Below, one piece after another: positions 1-12,656 of a stretch of DNA of 64,000 bases. The first letter of the stretch is position 1, and each line of letters begins with the position of its first letter. The notes beneath the pieces are model-generated. The model was not told where the DNA came from. It did no database searches and saw nothing but the letters and a program-made list of their open reading frames with translations. The stretch comes from Cycas panzhihuaensis (lineage: Eukaryota > Cycadophyta), in contig CM041465.1 of the NCBI GenBank assembly GCA_023213395.1, forward strand, positions 86,125,741 to 86,189,740, in the 5' to 3' direction. The position numbers were made by a program, and so were the translations under genes.

Positions 1-190
1 ATAATAATGTGTTAATTAGTGTAAGTAATGTAGTTAATGTTAAGATTAAGGGTAATTTGTTTATGAAGTAATATATATAAGAGGGTGCATTTATGCATAA
101 AATATATACACTAATTCATCAATTGATTACCTTTAATCCTAACACTAATTAAATTACTTGCACTAATTACTACATCATTATTAACTCTTA
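1..190. repeat. Palindromic foldback (MITE-like) element, cut at left edge
   Basis: The two halves are near inverted copies of each other. The axis falls at 95/96 inside TTTATGCATAAA. The left-arm words TTAATTAGTGTAAGTAAT and GATTAAGGGTAAT reappear reverse-complemented on the right as ATTACTTGCACTAATTA and ATTACCTTTAATC. Arms are about 90 bp with scattered mismatches and there is no coding content. The left arm reaches base 1, so the outer end and any target duplication are missing. Long AT-rich inverted arms without a gene fit a non-autonomous DNA transposon. Confidence 0.6.
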
Positions 191-766
191 TATTAATGCA
201 CTCTTAAACATAGTTTAACCTTATGAGATGCTACTAAAACTAACCTTATAATATTAACCTACTAGTCTAAACTATCCCTAGGTTGTTAGGACCATAACAT
301 TCCCTTTCTCTTTAAGAGATGATTGCTCTCAACCATTAGAATTTAATGCAACTACCTCTTACTACCGAGATGTCAAAAGTAGATGCATTATATTTGAGTC
401 AATATGTAGAAATTACTATTATACCCTTTAATAGAGGAAAATAATGATGCTTGTACACTTTTCTTCATGAATAGGAATGTACGTCAAAAGGATTTAGTCC
501 CAAAGTATAGTAAAATGATGATACATAAACTTAGTAACTCTAATGTGGGCCCCAAATACATGTTGATGAGTTTCCTATCTAAAAGTTTTAACTCCCTTCT
601 TACTTTAAAGCCTATAGGTTCTGTTTGATAAGGGAAATTTATGGGGTCAATATTTAATCTACATTTGTTTCCTTAGTTTTCATTAGGTTTTATGTACATA
701 TTTGTAAATATTGAGGTAAGAGATACCAGGTTTACTATACATCCTTACACTCAATGAAATGTGAAA
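191..766. other. AT-rich spacer, nothing recognised
   Basis: Stops are dense in all frames. I see no motif, long repeat or RNA-like sequence here. Confidence 0.5.
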
Positions 767-933
767 GGTTGAGCACTAGAGTGAACTGGTAGGTATTTAC
801 CCTACAATGTTGGAAGTCCCAAGTTCAACCCTCATAAGGGGGGTTATAAGGGAGAACTAGATGAAAGGGCAATAAATCTTAATAAATATAGATTTGATTC
901 TGTTTGCTTGGTACATACCATTAAAAAAAAAAA
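767..933 (+). mobile_element. SINE-like short retroposon
   Basis: About 165 bp ending in a 12-A run at 922-933. The heptamer TGTGAAA lies at 760-766 and again at 937-943, consistent with a short target-site duplication. Near the 5' end, ACTGGTAGG (785-793) and AAGTTCAACCC (820-830) loosely resemble the A and B boxes of a tRNA-type pol III promoter. Size, tail and duplication fit a plant SINE. The boxes are weak, so another short poly(A) retroposon is possible. Confidence 0.42.
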
Positions 934-1082
934 GTGTGTGAAATAAGCATTGACCTCACAATAGGATATTTTACATTCATAAATATAAATAATTATATCA
1001 AAGATATATTATCATAGTGTGTTAAATTTGGGTCTTTATAATACATGTGTATACACACACATAAATGATGGCTTTTATATCT

Positions 1083-2130
<1,048 letters not shown>

Positions 2131-2940
2131 ATTAACCATTCCTCAAATAAGAGAAGAAGAAAGGTGGATGCTAGTTACTAATCAGATGGAAAAACAAAGG
2201 TAAAAGTCACCTTCTAAGTACCCAATCCTCAGAGTCACACTTTAATGATTCTAGATATGAACTTAAGAAAAGGCTAAAGGTGACTTCACACACCCAAGGT
2301 CAAATTTCTGAAGTTGCTGCTGTGCCTAGCTTTGGACATCCTCGAGAGAACTCGAATGACATGCTTATGGAAGAAGTAGATTCTCTAGAGCATGTTATAG
2401 AAACTCAATGGTTGAAACCTCCTAAGGTAAATACTTATCAAACATAACATCATGTTCCTAACAACAAAGATATCCCACATCATACCCATCTTAAATCTTT
2501 AGCTCGTATCACACTCTCTCAATTAAATAGACAAAAATATTTTTTTGGCAATAGTTTGGAATATTAGGGGTGTTGGTTACCCTTATTTTTATAAATGTTT
2601 GGAGTTAAAACATATAGTTTGACATCATCATCCTCACTTCTTAGTTTTGATATAAACTCATATTATGTCTAATGATGACATAAAGTACACTGTTTGTAGT
2701 ATATAACTATCAGCTCATTGGAAAGTAATTATTTTAAATTGACTAATCAGAGGGCTTAATATTTTATGGAATAATTAGTGGAAGATGCTTTAGCATGTTA
2801 CAAGTTCATTTCAAGACTGGTTATATCTGAAAATTGAGAAGGATCATTTTGCTTGCTAGGTTATTGGAGTCAATGCCTATATTGATGCCCAGGTTAGACA
2901 TGACTCATGGCAAGTTCTAACAAATGCTCTTCATAACTTC

Positions 2941-3238
2941 TATTAGAATTAGGAATGCAACAATTATATCAAACCCTAACGATGAGTAAGAGATAAACAA
3001 TAAAGTACAAAAATATGGAGTATGTACATAATAGATAACATGTTGGAGAATTGGCCAAAACTCTATTATGAACAAAGAAGAGTACATACTTATAGTGCAA
3101 GCTCACCACTAGTGAGAGAACCACATTGGACTACTTAAAGGTGACACACATATCAAGGTGGCCCATAACTCTAATATAAAATATAAGAAATAGAGAGAGT
3201 TTATATAAGGTTAATGTAATTGGGTATTACACCCAATA
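2941..3238 (-). repeat. Copia 3' LTR, full length (298 bp)
   Basis: Shares its terminal block, including GGACTACTTAAAGG and the hairpin-forming TTGGGTATTACACCCAA, with 5939-6065. The terminal TG and CA are both mutated (it begins TA and ends TA on the plus strand). Confidence 0.75.
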
Positions 3239-3250
3239 TTCCCCCCTATA
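3239..3250 (-). promoter_or_regulatory. Polypurine tract of the nested Copia element
   Basis: On the minus strand TATAGGGGGGAA directly precedes the 3' LTR, the position expected for the plus-strand DNA primer. Confidence 0.65.
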
Positions 3251-5883
3251 ATAATCAATTACATAAATGTCGTCACATCAAATGAAAACTTGAGTTTTCA
3301 AAAGCTTGTTGGATCATAAATGTTACTACACAGAATAAAAAACTACTAAAGTCTATATGAAATAGAATCCATCTACTGAAATGCATGGGTTATCAGCTAC
3401 TGCAACCACCAGTTGGGTAGGAACTCCCTTTGCATACGTGGATCACTCAGGAGCTAGTAAGAGTAGTTAAATAAGGTCCCACCCCTTGCTCATATGGGAG
3501 TGCAAGTAGAAAAATATATACAAGGCACATGGCAGGCATAATAGCTTCTAAAAGTGTGTCCTACCTCTTGTTCAATAGGACTAGCACTTCTTTGGCATCT
3601 AATGGCTGGAAATACAATGGCACTATGGCCTTAAACATGCTACATGGGCTAAAAGACGCCTCTTTAGGCTAACAACTTGCCACCATGGGCAAAAATAACC
3701 AGCATTAGAAGTTTTTACATGACTGAAAAATGATATGTAATGTGTGTAGCATATATGACTCTCTTTTATAAATGAAGTACAAGATGATCCCAATGGATTC
3801 TTTAAGAGCCAAAAAAATAAGACCATAGTATATGTCATCCCTCCCATTTGGGGCACATTACAACAGGAAGCCTTGAAAATGCAATATGTGCCTGTAGAAG
3901 CTGAGAAAAGAATGCAGACAAGTAGGAACTTATGACTTTGCATGAAAAAATCTCCATGAAAACAACTCCAAAATATGTCAAATGACATGCTAATAGAAAG
4001 CTCTCTCTATTACGAATCCAACACAATAGACAGGAGTAAAAACGAAGCCATGTAGCTCAAGATATCTGTAAAACTATGATAAGTACTCCATATGAAAACT
4101 GAAATTAAGGGTTAGCCCCTTTCACCGACTGGCTGCTGGTCATATAAGCTCACCATGTGACCGAGGGCTAAAGTACAAGGGGGTTAGGTGAACTTAAAAC
4201 TAATATCTAATTTAATTAAATTTAGTTTTAAAATTGTAAAAAAAAAAACTCCTTTTGGATAACAACTCGCGTCCGCCAATAATAAAATACTATTCAACAA
4301 AAAATAATATTAAGAATATATCCCTAAAATATTAGGGTTTATCTGCCAAAATAGATTTTGTCAAGCCATCATTGAAGCTCTAAATCACCATAGCATGTAA
4401 GCACCACTGTGAATTTGTAATGCAGGTCACCATGGACATGCAAGGTCGAGTAGAGATGAGGACGCCATTTTTTGTTATTATCTTCCCCCAAGATTTGAGT
4501 AGCCATCACCACCACACTGAATGCTTTGGCAAAGGAGAAAATGATGCCTTTCGAACTGTTGACAAATCAAAGGAGCCCAAAATCTGAAGCCAAGGAGACA
4601 TCCTCTAAACCCAATAAGGAATACCAATGAATCGAGGAGAATAAACCCTTATCTCAATAACTGGTAATGCACTGAGCTATGATTCGATAATTGGGAAAAA
4701 GTAGGGTAAAAGACATGAACCAACCTCAGAACCAGAGGTCTAAAGGTGCTTGAGAAAGAACAGAAGAATGATCAAGACCTTCTCTTATACAAAAATATGA
4801 AGGTAGATTGAAACAACTCATTTGAGTTGGTTCTTGTACATGACTGTGCTGGTGTCTCCATTACGCTGTTAGAGGAGGCCACTTAAAAAAGTCATTCATA
4901 TTACATGGGTTAGACCAGTTGCTGGATCTTGGGGATTTATCAAGTTTGTGAATGTAAGAGATATAACTAGGATGACTCCTCTTTACATGGTAGCCTGAGT
5001 TTGGGAGACTGTGATTTGTTGGTTGCTTTTGGATAGCAGAGCGTTAGTTTCTACAAACACTTCTACTTTTGGCTATGGACTGAGGCGTGGGAGTATTCCT
5101 TTGTACTATGCAGCTTATGGAGGATCAGGGAAGTTATGCTCGAGTTACTTGCTTGACCATACATAGAGAGATGTAAATACAAAAGGCCATTTCGATCCAG
5201 TCTGCTCCATTGTGATTGAAGCACATTATAAGTTTCTTGATGAGATGTAAAACCTGATAGCTGCAAAAGACTGACAGATGGAACCATGCCTTTTTTTTTT
5301 TAATATATAAAAGCATAGGCCTTAAATGCCATATACAAATTTTATTTTCATAAATAATATATCCTCATAGAAAGTTGTTTGACTGTAAATATTTTTTTTA
5401 AAGATGGAGTCATTTTTGACTTCTAGATAGCCAAAAGATAACCCACTCAACTGTTGTAAGCATCTCCATTACAATCTGCCCACTGGTATGCAAGGAGAGT
5501 GCTTTACAATAACTACATATGCGTACAAAAATCCTCCTTCTTGAAAAGTAGACACACTGATTCTACAAGGTGATTAGGCCTGTATGAATAGATGATCTGC
5601 AGTAGCTTTAAATACCTTTAATAGCTTAAAAAAAAAAAACATGAACAATAAAACTTGTGATATCTCTTAATGGTTTCAAAAATTAGCCCCTTGAGATAAC
5701 AAAACTACCCTAAAAAGTTCAACAGAAAACTCCTTTGGGAAATATGCATCAGTTAGTTATTTATAACCTAAAATGAGCTTACAATGACAAATCATAATAC
5801 ATGCACAAGGGTTCCTCAAATGATTCAAAGATAAGAGATAACATGTATAAAAGATATGAAATCAAGTACCCTCGAGGATTGAA
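3239..5883 (-). other. Copia internal region without recognisable genes
   Basis: Several ORFs of 60-120 codons exist on the minus strand (for example 3623-3988). None shows a CCHC knuckle, protease, integrase or RT motif, and they read like chance frames. An 11-T run at 5289-5299 and A-rich runs elsewhere are low complexity. The region probably acts only as packaged non-coding RNA. Confidence 0.5.
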
Positions 5884-5954
5884 CCTTGGGCTCTGATACC
5901 ATGTGAGAATTAGGAATGAACCTTGGGCTCTAATACCGTGTTATAATTAGGAAT
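5881..5954 (-). promoter_or_regulatory. Duplicated LTR end plus tRNA primer-binding site (2 x 37 bp)
   Basis: A 37-bp unit is repeated in tandem (5881-5917 and 5918-5954). Each copy holds a reverse-complement PBS (5884-5901 reads TGGTATCAGAGCCCAAGG on the minus strand; 5921-5937 is the diverged copy) followed by an LTR-terminus sequence related to CATTCCTAATT. The inner copy keeps the better match to the canonical Copia PBS. Confidence 0.7.
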
Positions 5955-6065
5955 GGACTACTTAAAGGTGGCACACATATCAAGGTGGCTCATAACTCTA
6001 ATATAAAATATAAGAAATAGAGAGAGTTTACATAAGGTTAATGTAATTGGGTATTACACCCAACA
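5939..6065 (-). repeat. Copia 5' LTR with internal deletion (127 bp)
   Basis: Matches both ends of the 298-bp LTR at 2941-3238 but lacks about 170 bp between the AATTAGGAAT terminus and GGACTACTT. It begins TG and ends CA on the plus strand. The lost part includes the region where a promoter would be expected. Confidence 0.7.
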
Positions 6066-6979
6066 ACTTCCAAACAAAACATAACCATATTCTACTTCTA
6101 GGGGATTTTAACTTTATGGAATATTTAAATGATAAATTAGGTGGCAAATTTAAAAGATATTATAAAAAATATAGTTTAACCTTTATCGATCTTAAAGATC
6201 TTTTCAGTCTCTCCGAACTTCCTTAAAAGGGGCCTCTGAAGTTTACTTAGACCAATAACTGATAGGGAAGTAATTGTATAATGAAAATACTGGATAGAGT
6301 TTATATATCCAATTCGCTCATTCATTCAATTATTTAGTACCATCACATTTCAGTGAATATAGTTGTGTTATCTGATTATATCCTTATCAAAATTCAACTT
6401 TCCTTTGGTGGGAAGAACTATATTCTAATACAAATGCTTTAGAAAGCCCTAACACTCAGTGGACGATGATCATGAAGGGTCTCAAATTTTGCATTAAGAT
6501 GTTTGGCAAAGATTGCAAGCGTAAATTTGAGGAACGAAAGGAATCTTTATTAGCAGCCATTTAGGATTTGTAAAAGGCATTTAAGGAAGGCAAAGATTCG
6601 ACTGATTTCCAATCAAGGCTCGCATATTTAAATGAACAATTTCTACTTATGTAAAAATATGAAGATGATAAATATAAAGCATGGTCAATTATTTAATAGA
6701 AAATCCATATAAATCGTAATTTAAAAATTTTCAATTACTATGCAAAAGCAATGCAACACTAGTGATCTATGAACTGCTTATAGGTTTCCCCTTTATAAAT
6801 CACTTATTCATGTCACAAAATCTAAACTAAGTTTTACAATCATTTCAATAGGCTATAGATCACTCAAGGGTTCTTGCCAACCAGGGCAAAAGCTTTTCAA
6901 ACTGTTATCTGAATGGTAAATCCTATCCTAGAGGAGTGTTATAGAAACCTTAATGATACTCTTAATAGATTGATTACTA

Positions 6980-8145
6980 AAATTTGAGGTTCACAAAATT
7001 TTGATGAAGCTTCCTAAAGGCAAATCTCTTGGTCTAGATGGAATGTTTATTAAGCTCTTATTGGTCATAGATTCTGATGAGGCACTATAACTCTTAGTAA
7101 AAGTAGGAGAAGAGGTATGTTAGATAGGTAGATTAAACCCAACTATCAACATAACCATGGTTTCTTTGATCCCAAAAGGTGGTACTCCATCCACCATTCA
7201 CTAATAGAGACTCATACGCCTTTGTAACACTTCATATAAGATAATAGCTAAAGTTTTTGCAAATTTGCTCAAAGAGTTCCTTCCTCAAGTTGTTAATGAA
7301 AATCAAATAGCCTTTATAAGAGGCTATTATATAGTAGGCAGTATTATTGTGATAATTGAGGCTCTCCATACTATATATATAAAAAAGCAATAAGTTACTT
7401 TACTTAAATTAGACATTAACGAAGCTTATGACATAGTGGAATGGGACTTTCTCCTTGTCATTCTCTCATGAAAGGGTCTTTAATTAGATCATATTAACTG
7501 GATCAAAGCCATGATTTTTTTGATTTCAATGGCTATAAAAATTAATAGCTCAACTGATGGCCTTATCTATACAAGTAGAGGAATTCACCAAGCTTGTCCC
7601 TTATTATCTTATCTTTTTGTAATCACAACGGAAGGCCTCTTGTATCTTTTTTTATGGCTCTAGTCAATAGGCCTTCTCCAAGGAATTTCTATTGATGGCT
7701 CAGAGTTTATAACGTACTAGATTTTTTATTGATGATACCATTTTATTGGGCCACTATTCTTATGTAGAGATCAATGTCTATGGCCAAGCACTTAGCATCT
7801 TTGGTCTTGTTGTATGGATGAAAATCAATCAAATCAAATATAGTATTATCTTTAATGAAGTGGATATAGAGTTGCAATCCATACTGGTATTAACTCTTAG
7901 TGTTCCTATTACTCCTAAATCCATCATTTTCAAATATTTAGGCATCCCTATGGGCCTCTCAAGATTAAAATTTTTTTATTGGTACCCTTACATTCAAAAA
8001 ATTAAAAAGAGTTTAGATGCTTGGCCTACAAGATCCCTTAATTTAGCAGGTCACCAGAGTTTAATAAAATCAACTCTTTCCCAAATACCAAATTATTTGA
8101 TGTCTATTATTCAAGCTCCTAAAGTTATATTATCAACGATTTGAG
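6980..8145 (+). pseudogene. LINE1 ORF2, reverse transcriptase domain
   Basis: Signature blocks appear in order across several frames: MKLPKGKSLGLDGMF (KAPGPDGF-like), SLIPKGG, LIRLCNTSYKIIAK, ENQIAFIRGYYIV, LLKLDINEAYDIVEW, RGIHQACPLLSYLFVI, then the catalytic F-I-D-D at 7726-7737. The block at 7746-8144 carries KYLGIPMGLS and AGHQSLIKSTLSQIPNYLMS, the usual palm-to-thumb region. The domain copies element RNA at the nicked target. The catalytic aspartates survive, but internal stops and frameshifts make it a relic. Confidence 0.8.
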
Positions 8146-9510
8146 GTCTCTTCATTAGATTTCTTTATAAACCAGTCAACTAACTTGAAAATCTTTTACC
8201 CAATGAAATAGAGCATGGTGTTAAATCATAAGGGTCGAGGTGGTCTTATTCTTAAAGATCCCTTTATCTTGGCTAAAGTGAGAGGAGCTAAGCGACTGCA
8301 GGACCTATAGAATAGAGAGAATGATAAATGAACCCATATTGTTAAGAGGAAGTATTGTTTTGTGTATTATGTTAAACAACAACTAGTTACTACTAATTAC
8401 CTCAATAAAGGATCTCTTATTTGGAATCATATGGTGACAGCTTGGGATAACCTTCATTACAATACAATATTCTCTTCTAGTTCAGTTAGACATCAGGTCA
8501 ATTTTTAGAAAGATAAGTAGTTACCTGATGAGTTCTCCCCTTTAGTTGGTTAATATAATTTCACTTTGTTAGCTCATTTTTTCATCTCTCGTAATTGGCT
8601 TACTATGGCTCAATTCCATGACTTTGATTAGCTCTATTGGAAGGATTTTGTTGAACTCTTGATAGAGCTCAACCATTATCCTAAACCTTTACTTCTACAA
8701 ATGGTAGATAATCTTAATTTTTTTATATGACAAGTTGATCTTCTTATTACCTCTAAGAACTTAGAGAAGCAGGAAGGTCAAAGGTTTGTTTCTAGGGGTC
8801 TTATGTTTAAGTCCACATATTTTTATTACTTGTTACATAGTCAACAATTTCATCATGCTCAACTTCAAGAAGAATGAGGATAGATATGGTAGAAATAAAC
8901 TCAACCTAAACATAATATGCTTCACTAAAGGATTTTGCATAAGGCTTTCATATTCTAAGATATTTGGGAACATTAGAATGTGAGTCACCAATCATACTCT
9001 GTAGTATGTGGTGCTTATGATGATAACTTTGATCATATTTAGTGGTATAACCCCCTAATCTAAGATATTTGGCATACTCCCTTTTAGATCTTCAGTAGGC
9101 TTCACTAAAATTCATAATGGATATTTATCGCTTCATTCTTAGTTAATCAAAGAAAGTTGGGCTACATCTTATATTTAGCTTGTGACTCGTCAGTACTTGA
9201 TAGACCTTTAGTTTCTTTTCCTTAAAACCACCTTGTATAAAATTTAAAAATTTTGCACCACAACTTATTTTTTAAAAAGTTATTTTGTCTTTCAATTAAA
9301 CTTTTGGGTGTATAAGGAAAGATATTCTGTTATAGTTGTCTCATAATTTATACTTTACTCCTCTTTGTAAAAATATTCTGCTATATTTTGAGTGCTTTGC
9401 ATGTTAAAGATTAGGTTAGCATGCCTTTTTAATTTCTAAACCTTCCAACTTTTTGTATTGTATTAAGTTTATAATTCAATGATATCTTTTACCTTAAAAA
9501 AAAGAAAAAG
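8146..9510 (+). pseudogene. LINE1 ORF2 C-terminal remnant and 3' UTR
   Basis: Short ORF pieces continue the L1 frame downstream of RT, but I could not recognise a zinc-finger (zf-RVT) block or an RNase H domain with confidence. This is unlike the other LINEs in the window. The stretch ends in an AT-rich 3' UTR and the A-rich tail at 9496-9510. Confidence 0.45.
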
Positions 9511-9914
9511 ATTTATATGCATGCATTTATACATACATGTGTTTCCATCCATCCTTGTGATAAAGGTTAATTAATAACATAACATAATATAATATAATAT
9601 AACATAATATAATGATATTCTATATTCTCTTCTCTTATCTTATAATATTACACTATTTTGTATGGTATTACATTATATTATATTAAATTAATTATTATGT
9701 CAATGTAAAATAATACTTTCTTAAAAATTATATATATTTGTCACTTTTAAGAATAGTTAATGATATGAAATGCCACTTTTTCACCACAAATAATATTTAT
9801 ATAATAATGTCTCATGACGATTACTCTCCATAAATTCTCCATAAATTCAACTTTGTATAAGATTTAAAAAAAAAAGATTTGTAATTTTAAATTTTAAATC
9901 ATTATGTAAGCAAC
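9511..9914. repeat. AT-rich spacer with pentanucleotide-like repeats
   Basis: Around 9575-9615 units of ATAAT and AACAT alternate as a degenerate microsatellite. The rest is AT-rich with no gene signal. Confidence 0.6.
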
Positions 9915-10099
9915 TTGCTAGGACCACCTAGAAATAATATCATTAAAGGTACAAACCACTTAGAATCACCCCAAACTGGGTTGTTCACCTACCCCCTCGT
10001 CTACCCCATATTTTACTCTCATTTAAAACCCTTGTTAAAAATTTCAACATACACTTATTACCTAAGGAATCACTTTCTAGTTGTTCGTGTTTATCTTGT

Positions 10100-10640
10100 C
10101 TTCTTGTGAACGTCTTGAACACGCATTGGCGTTTAGACGCAAACGTGCGGAACACGCATTGGAATTTAACCATAGTAAAGACGCCTAATAACACCAGGGC
10201 GGGGTTAGGGTTACGCGAGAACACCAGGTTTCGGGGTTAGGTAAAGAGTACGAGGCCCGAGGATGTAGCGGACCCCAGCGTGGCTCCTTATATCTGTGTA
10301 ATATTGGAGAGTTGTGGTGAGCGCTTGCCGAAGAAGTATTATCTGTAGGTTGCTGAGAAGGATGGCATGTGGTCTGTAGTCTTCAGGAGTGGGAGGAACG
10401 GAGAAGACTTCTATGGAGATGGATAGTCTTTCCTACGCCTCCCATTCCTATCGACTTCACTACACATCTGTTTTCAATCTACACGCTCGCTCTTCTATTC
10501 CGTCGTATGATTTCATGGCAGAGGGTTTCTGTGAAGGCTAGTCTTGCCTGCACCGCCTAAACCTGTTGCTTTCGCTACACATCCTTTTTCTTTCCACATT
10601 CACGATTCTACCTCTCCTGTCGAACAAGGTAGGAAGCATA
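10100..10640 (+). other. GC-richer island; possible host promoter or 5' exon
   Basis: Base composition rises clearly above the flanks. A tandem pair (CGTCTTGAACACGCATTGG, then CGTGCGGAACACGCATTGG) lies at about 10108-10165. A TTATAT sequence lies near 10289 and a splice-donor-like CAAGGTAGGAAG near 10625-10636, followed by a T-rich intron-like tract. A TTATTACAG acceptor-like end occurs at 11033-11041. The longest plus frame (10369-10560, 63 codons) has no recognisable domain. This could be the untranslated 5' part of a host gene or a relic; I cannot name a product. Confidence 0.25.
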
Positions 10641-10988
10641 CGTCATGTTTAATGGCCTTAATTTTTCTAAATGCCTGAGAAATGTATTCTTTATTTTTGT
10701 TATAAATTTTGTTATCTATGAAAGTATAGGCGGTTCTTTTGATCCGTAGATGGTTTTCTTAGACCATATCTTTTAGATCTGTAGTTGATCTCGTTCTCGG
10801 TTCAATACGAGAGTCTTTTGTTAAACTTTTCTGTTATGTCATCTATGCAGAACGCATGCATAGTTTCTAGATGAGTAGCGTGTTTGTTATTCCGGGTTTT
10901 AACCTTTTCTGTTTTTAGCTATTTCTGTTTCTCAATTCGTGACAGAGGTTTTGTTTTTGGTGAGCCCCTAAGTTTTTGTTTTTTTCCT

Positions 10989-11038
10989 AAATATTATTAT
11001 TATTATTATTATTATTACTACTACTACTACTATTATTA
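10989..11038. repeat. (ATT)n/(ACT)n microsatellite
   Basis: A run of ATT units passing into ACT units and back to ATT; a poly-Tyr frame across it is an artefact. Confidence 0.9.
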
Positions 11039-11130
11039 CAGATGCATAAGCTGTAGGCAGCACTTCGGATCTTTTGGAAAATTTCTACTGTTATTTTTAG
11101 GGGTTTATTGTTCTAACGTGTTTGCGATTT

Positions 11131-11174
11131 GTTACATACCAAGGCTGAGTTCGTTACATACCAAGGCTGAGTTC
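11131..11174. repeat. 22-bp perfect tandem duplication
   Basis: GTTACATACCAAGGCTGAGT plus TC is present twice in a row in copy A. Copy B has a single diverged version. Confidence 0.9.
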
Positions 11175-12656
11175 GCCAGCTAGGGTTGTACTTCATAGAA
11201 CAGGGTTTCGGTTTATTGCAGGTAGAATGTGTGCACAGTTTTTATGTGTCCAATTGGATCTATACGTTCGGCCGTCCTGGGATGTAATATCATGTTGTGA
11301 TTCACGTCAAGTTTGCCAGCTGAGGGTTAGATTTTATGTTCCTAAGAACAGGGTTCTAGTTTTTCACTTTTGGTAGATGTGTTTTGCTTTTATGTATCCG
11401 ATTGCATTTGAATATGAAGTAATATAATTGTTCGTTATTGTGTTTTAATTCCTTTATTTATTTATTTATTTTATATGCCTTCTATTTTTGAGTAACCATT
11501 TTTTGTATCCATTTGTATTTGAATACGCAGTAGCAGTGTGGATTATTACGTTTTAGTTATTTTATTTATTTATTTGTTTTCAATTTTTTAGTAATCATTT
11601 AATGTATCCATTTGCATGTCAATATGCAGTAGTATAATTCTTTTGTTTATTTTTTTGTTTGTCTCCTATTTTGAGTTTCCATTATTTTGTTGAGTCCAAA
11701 TGCCTAATTAGCTCTAGTTTTGTTTGTATTGATTATTCTCAGCCAATGAGAGATTCAATTGGCTTAAGAATTATTTTGGCATGATGAAGATTGAAATGTT
11801 TTTTGCGTTTCATTATGGATGGGGGTGATTTTCTGTAGATTTTGATTTTAGCAAATACCAATTAATCAACCTTAATTAGAATTTTTTAACAAATGATTGA
11901 GATTGGGGGATTGTTGTTCAACAAGATTTTTGGACTGGTTGAGTGGAAGTGGCCTATCATCTATAACATGTACCTAAAAATATCTTTTGAACTTTTCTGT
12001 TAAGTGGCATTGCATCATTTTAAATGATGAGATATTTTGACCACCATTATCGTTGCAATCCCATTGAATGTATGGTTAGTGTGGCGTCGCAATTTAAGTT
12101 AATAATATGCATTGGTATGTTGCATATGCATTTTTCTGTTATATGCATATTTCATACAAAAGCGTTTTCTTCTTGGGAAATGTATGTTGCATTTGCCACC
12201 TTAATGGATAAACATAATGAGTTTTCTTGTGGCAGTTACCCTAATACTTGGAGGGATTTTTCATATTATTGTTAGCTTTTATATGTGAGGGAAATGCGTC
12301 CTAGTTCTGTTTTGGCAACCACTTGAGTAGTGGGTTGATATATTTTGGCATTTTCCATTGTGTATAGAGTGTATGGAAAGCTTTGGAAGTCTACACAGGA
12401 CTGAGCTGGGTGGTTGTGTATTGTAAAAATATGCTAGTACTAGCCAAATTTTTGTAGAAGTTGGACCTCTTCTTGTGCAGGACAAAAATTGATTGCCCTA
12501 AGCTCAGGGGTTATTCATAGTTAACTTGGAAAGTAGTTATTTCTTGTGCCCAGGTCTATAGAATCATGTGGATGTTTGAAAGAGTAGTAATCAAAGACTT
12601 CTATTAAGGGGAACACTATGTGTATCTGATTAATGTACTTAGCCAGAAATGACAAA

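Larger units (their letters stand above)
2941..6065 (-). mobile_element. Non-autonomous Copia-type LTR element nested in LINE1
   Basis: Bounded by the 5-bp duplication ACTTC (2936-2940 and 6066-6070). Both ends share an LTR sequence. On the minus strand the order is 5' LTR (6065-5939), PBS, about 2.6 kb internal, PPT (3250-3239), 3' LTR (3238-2941). The LTR opens TGTTGGGTGTAATACCCAA and the PBS TGGTATCAGAGCC is the initiator-Met-tRNA type usual in plant Copia. The internal region has only short ORFs, and I recognise no gag, integrase or RT in it. At 3.1 kb this is a non-coding derivative that would depend on proteins made elsewhere. Confidence 0.78.
2557..6420 (+). pseudogene. LINE1 ORF2, endonuclease (APE-type) domain, interrupted
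   Basis: At 2557 the frame reads W-N-I-R-G-V-G-Y, the usual opening of plant L1 ORF2 endonucleases. It is followed by a remnant of the LVLIETH strand near 2640. After the Copia insert the frame resumes as NALHNFQTKHNHILLLGDFN, with G-D-F-N at 6101-6112, a conserved APE motif. The pre-insertion frame joins cleanly if one copy of ACTTC is removed, which confirms that the host sequence was one continuous ORF. In the family this domain nicks target DNA to prime reverse transcription. Multiple stops make it inactive. Confidence 0.7.
2131..9510 (+). mobile_element. L1-type LINE (LINE1), decayed, split by a Copia insertion
   Basis: A non-LTR retrotransposon recognised from ORF2 remnants in the right order: endonuclease start near 2557, endonuclease GDFN at 6101-6112, RT from about 6980, RT active site at 7726-7737 and the RT C-terminal block to 8145. 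The 3' end is an A-rich tail at about 9496-9510, after an AT-rich 3' UTR. The 5' end is set roughly where the flanking repeat module stops. Removing 2941-6065 leaves about 4.3 kb, shorter than a full plant L1, so ORF1 is largely missing. Frames are broken many times. No clear TSD was found. Confidence 0.75.

Noticed and set aside
3623-3988. 121-codon minus-strand ORF in the Copia internal region
   Set aside because: No domain or composition typical of protein; flanked by stops; likely chance.
10884-11183. 99-codon ORF with a poly-Tyr run
   Set aside because: The run is the ATT/ACT microsatellite; the rest has no coding character.
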